The notes beneath the pieces were generated by a model, which ran no database searches, was not told where the DNA came from, and saw only the letters and a list, made by a program, of their open reading frames with translations. A stretch of DNA of 60,499 nt from a virus, in IMG/VR virus record IMGVR_UViG_3300048833_000767, positions 1 to 60,499 of that record; one strand, given 5' to 3'. Below are positions 60,380 to 60,499 of this stretch, piece by piece (positions within the stretch are counted from its first letter, which is position 1; each line of letters begins with the position of its first letter). A program made the position numbers and the translations under genes.

Positions 60380-60499
60380 ATGGAATCAGCATTGACCGAA
60401 CTGGAAGAGTTTGTAGAAAAGTTGGATTTGACGCATCAGGAGGAGTTTGAGATCGTGCGCATTCTTGAGAAACTTCGCGAAGAAGCCGCCGCGTCATGA
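60380..60499 (+). CDS. 39-residue LexA-controlled protein, candidate antirepressor
   Basis: Starts at the ATG at 60380 (GAGGGAAACCGG upstream) and reads MESALTELEEFVEKLDLTHQ, then a second acidic helix ending LEKLREEAAAS. Two amphipathic helices, net acidic, no known family. It lies alone behind a terminator and a LexA box, so it should be made only on DNA damage. Small LexA-controlled antirepressors (Tum, Gifsy types) are the natural comparison, and the repressor here seems uncleavable. The role is inference; a DNA-damage effector is the alternative. Confidence 0.62.
   Translation: MESALTELEEFVEKLDLTHQEEFEIVRILEKLREEAAAS

Noticed and set aside
1-60499. att core sites, CRISPR arrays and insertion sequences
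   Set aside because: I looked for direct repeats at the two ends, spaced short repeats, and transposase motifs (DDE, inverted repeat ends). None was seen; the att sites probably lie just outside the window.

Overview
The window reads as an almost complete lambdoid prophage with a 933W-like, short-tailed (podovirus) virion plan. It runs from the last base of the integrase gene (1) to the stop codon of a small SOS-type gene (60499). The GC-rich backbone, the enterobacterial-type LexA boxes (CTGT-N8-ACAG), RdgC, UmuDC and the nin/Q-type genes point to a gammaproteobacterial host. Aeromonas is my best guess, but it is an inference. No host chromosome, rRNA, tRNA, insertion sequence or CRISPR array is visible, and the att sites lie outside the window.

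Layout. 1-12043 (minus strand) is the left early arm: integrase, a DUF4224 protein, many small accessory genes, RdgC, a phage Dam-type methylase, a coiled-coil protein with an RNA-polymerase-alpha-CTD-like end, RecT, a RecE-like exonuclease, and two small genes next to the promoter. At least four intrinsic terminators interrupt this operon. A boxA-like, structured leader and an arginine-rich small protein suggest N-type antitermination. 12044-13241 is the immunity region: three left operators with PL, the repressor gene with its terminator, three right operators with PR, and cro. 13280-15560 is the right early/replication block, with an O-like initiator carrying four palindromic iterons (origin) and a P-like partner.

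15667-20822 is a minus-strand accessory island, mostly AT-rich: a HEPN plus DUF262 pair, a small gene with an in-frame stop, two membrane proteins, and an EVE-HNH endonuclease. It looks like a defence cargo locus. 21084-24441 returns to the backbone with a nin-type block (NinB, Ref-like nuclease, PD-(D/E)XK-like nuclease, BRO-KilAC antirepressor) and a Q-like antiterminator. 24503-29808 is a second cargo block: a secreted protein, a gene remnant, SOS-controlled umuDC, two small genes, and a PAAR / caspase-like / membrane protein trio that looks like a type VI secretion effector-immunity cassette.

29829-60001 is the late region (plus strand): holin, lysozyme, Rz/Rz1, terminase small subunit (with clustered TGCGCAA repeats, a possible pac site), a membrane-protein cargo gene, terminase large subunit, P22-like portal, scaffold, N4-gp56-type capsid protein, adaptor-like protein, S74-chaperone tail fibre, tail proteins, internal/ejection proteins and a 2632-residue polyvalent protein. 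The late region is punctuated by four copies of one promoter design, TTGNNN-N17-TAGNAT with a conserved GCGT before the -10, at 29829, 36853, 45317 and 51924. Each is followed by one or more hairpins, so each resembles a lambda pR'-tR' unit that a Q protein could act on.

The repressor lacks the catalytic serine needed for RecA-stimulated self-cleavage, while the last gene (39 codons) sits behind a consensus LexA box. Together these suggest induction through a LexA-controlled antirepressor rather than repressor cleavage.
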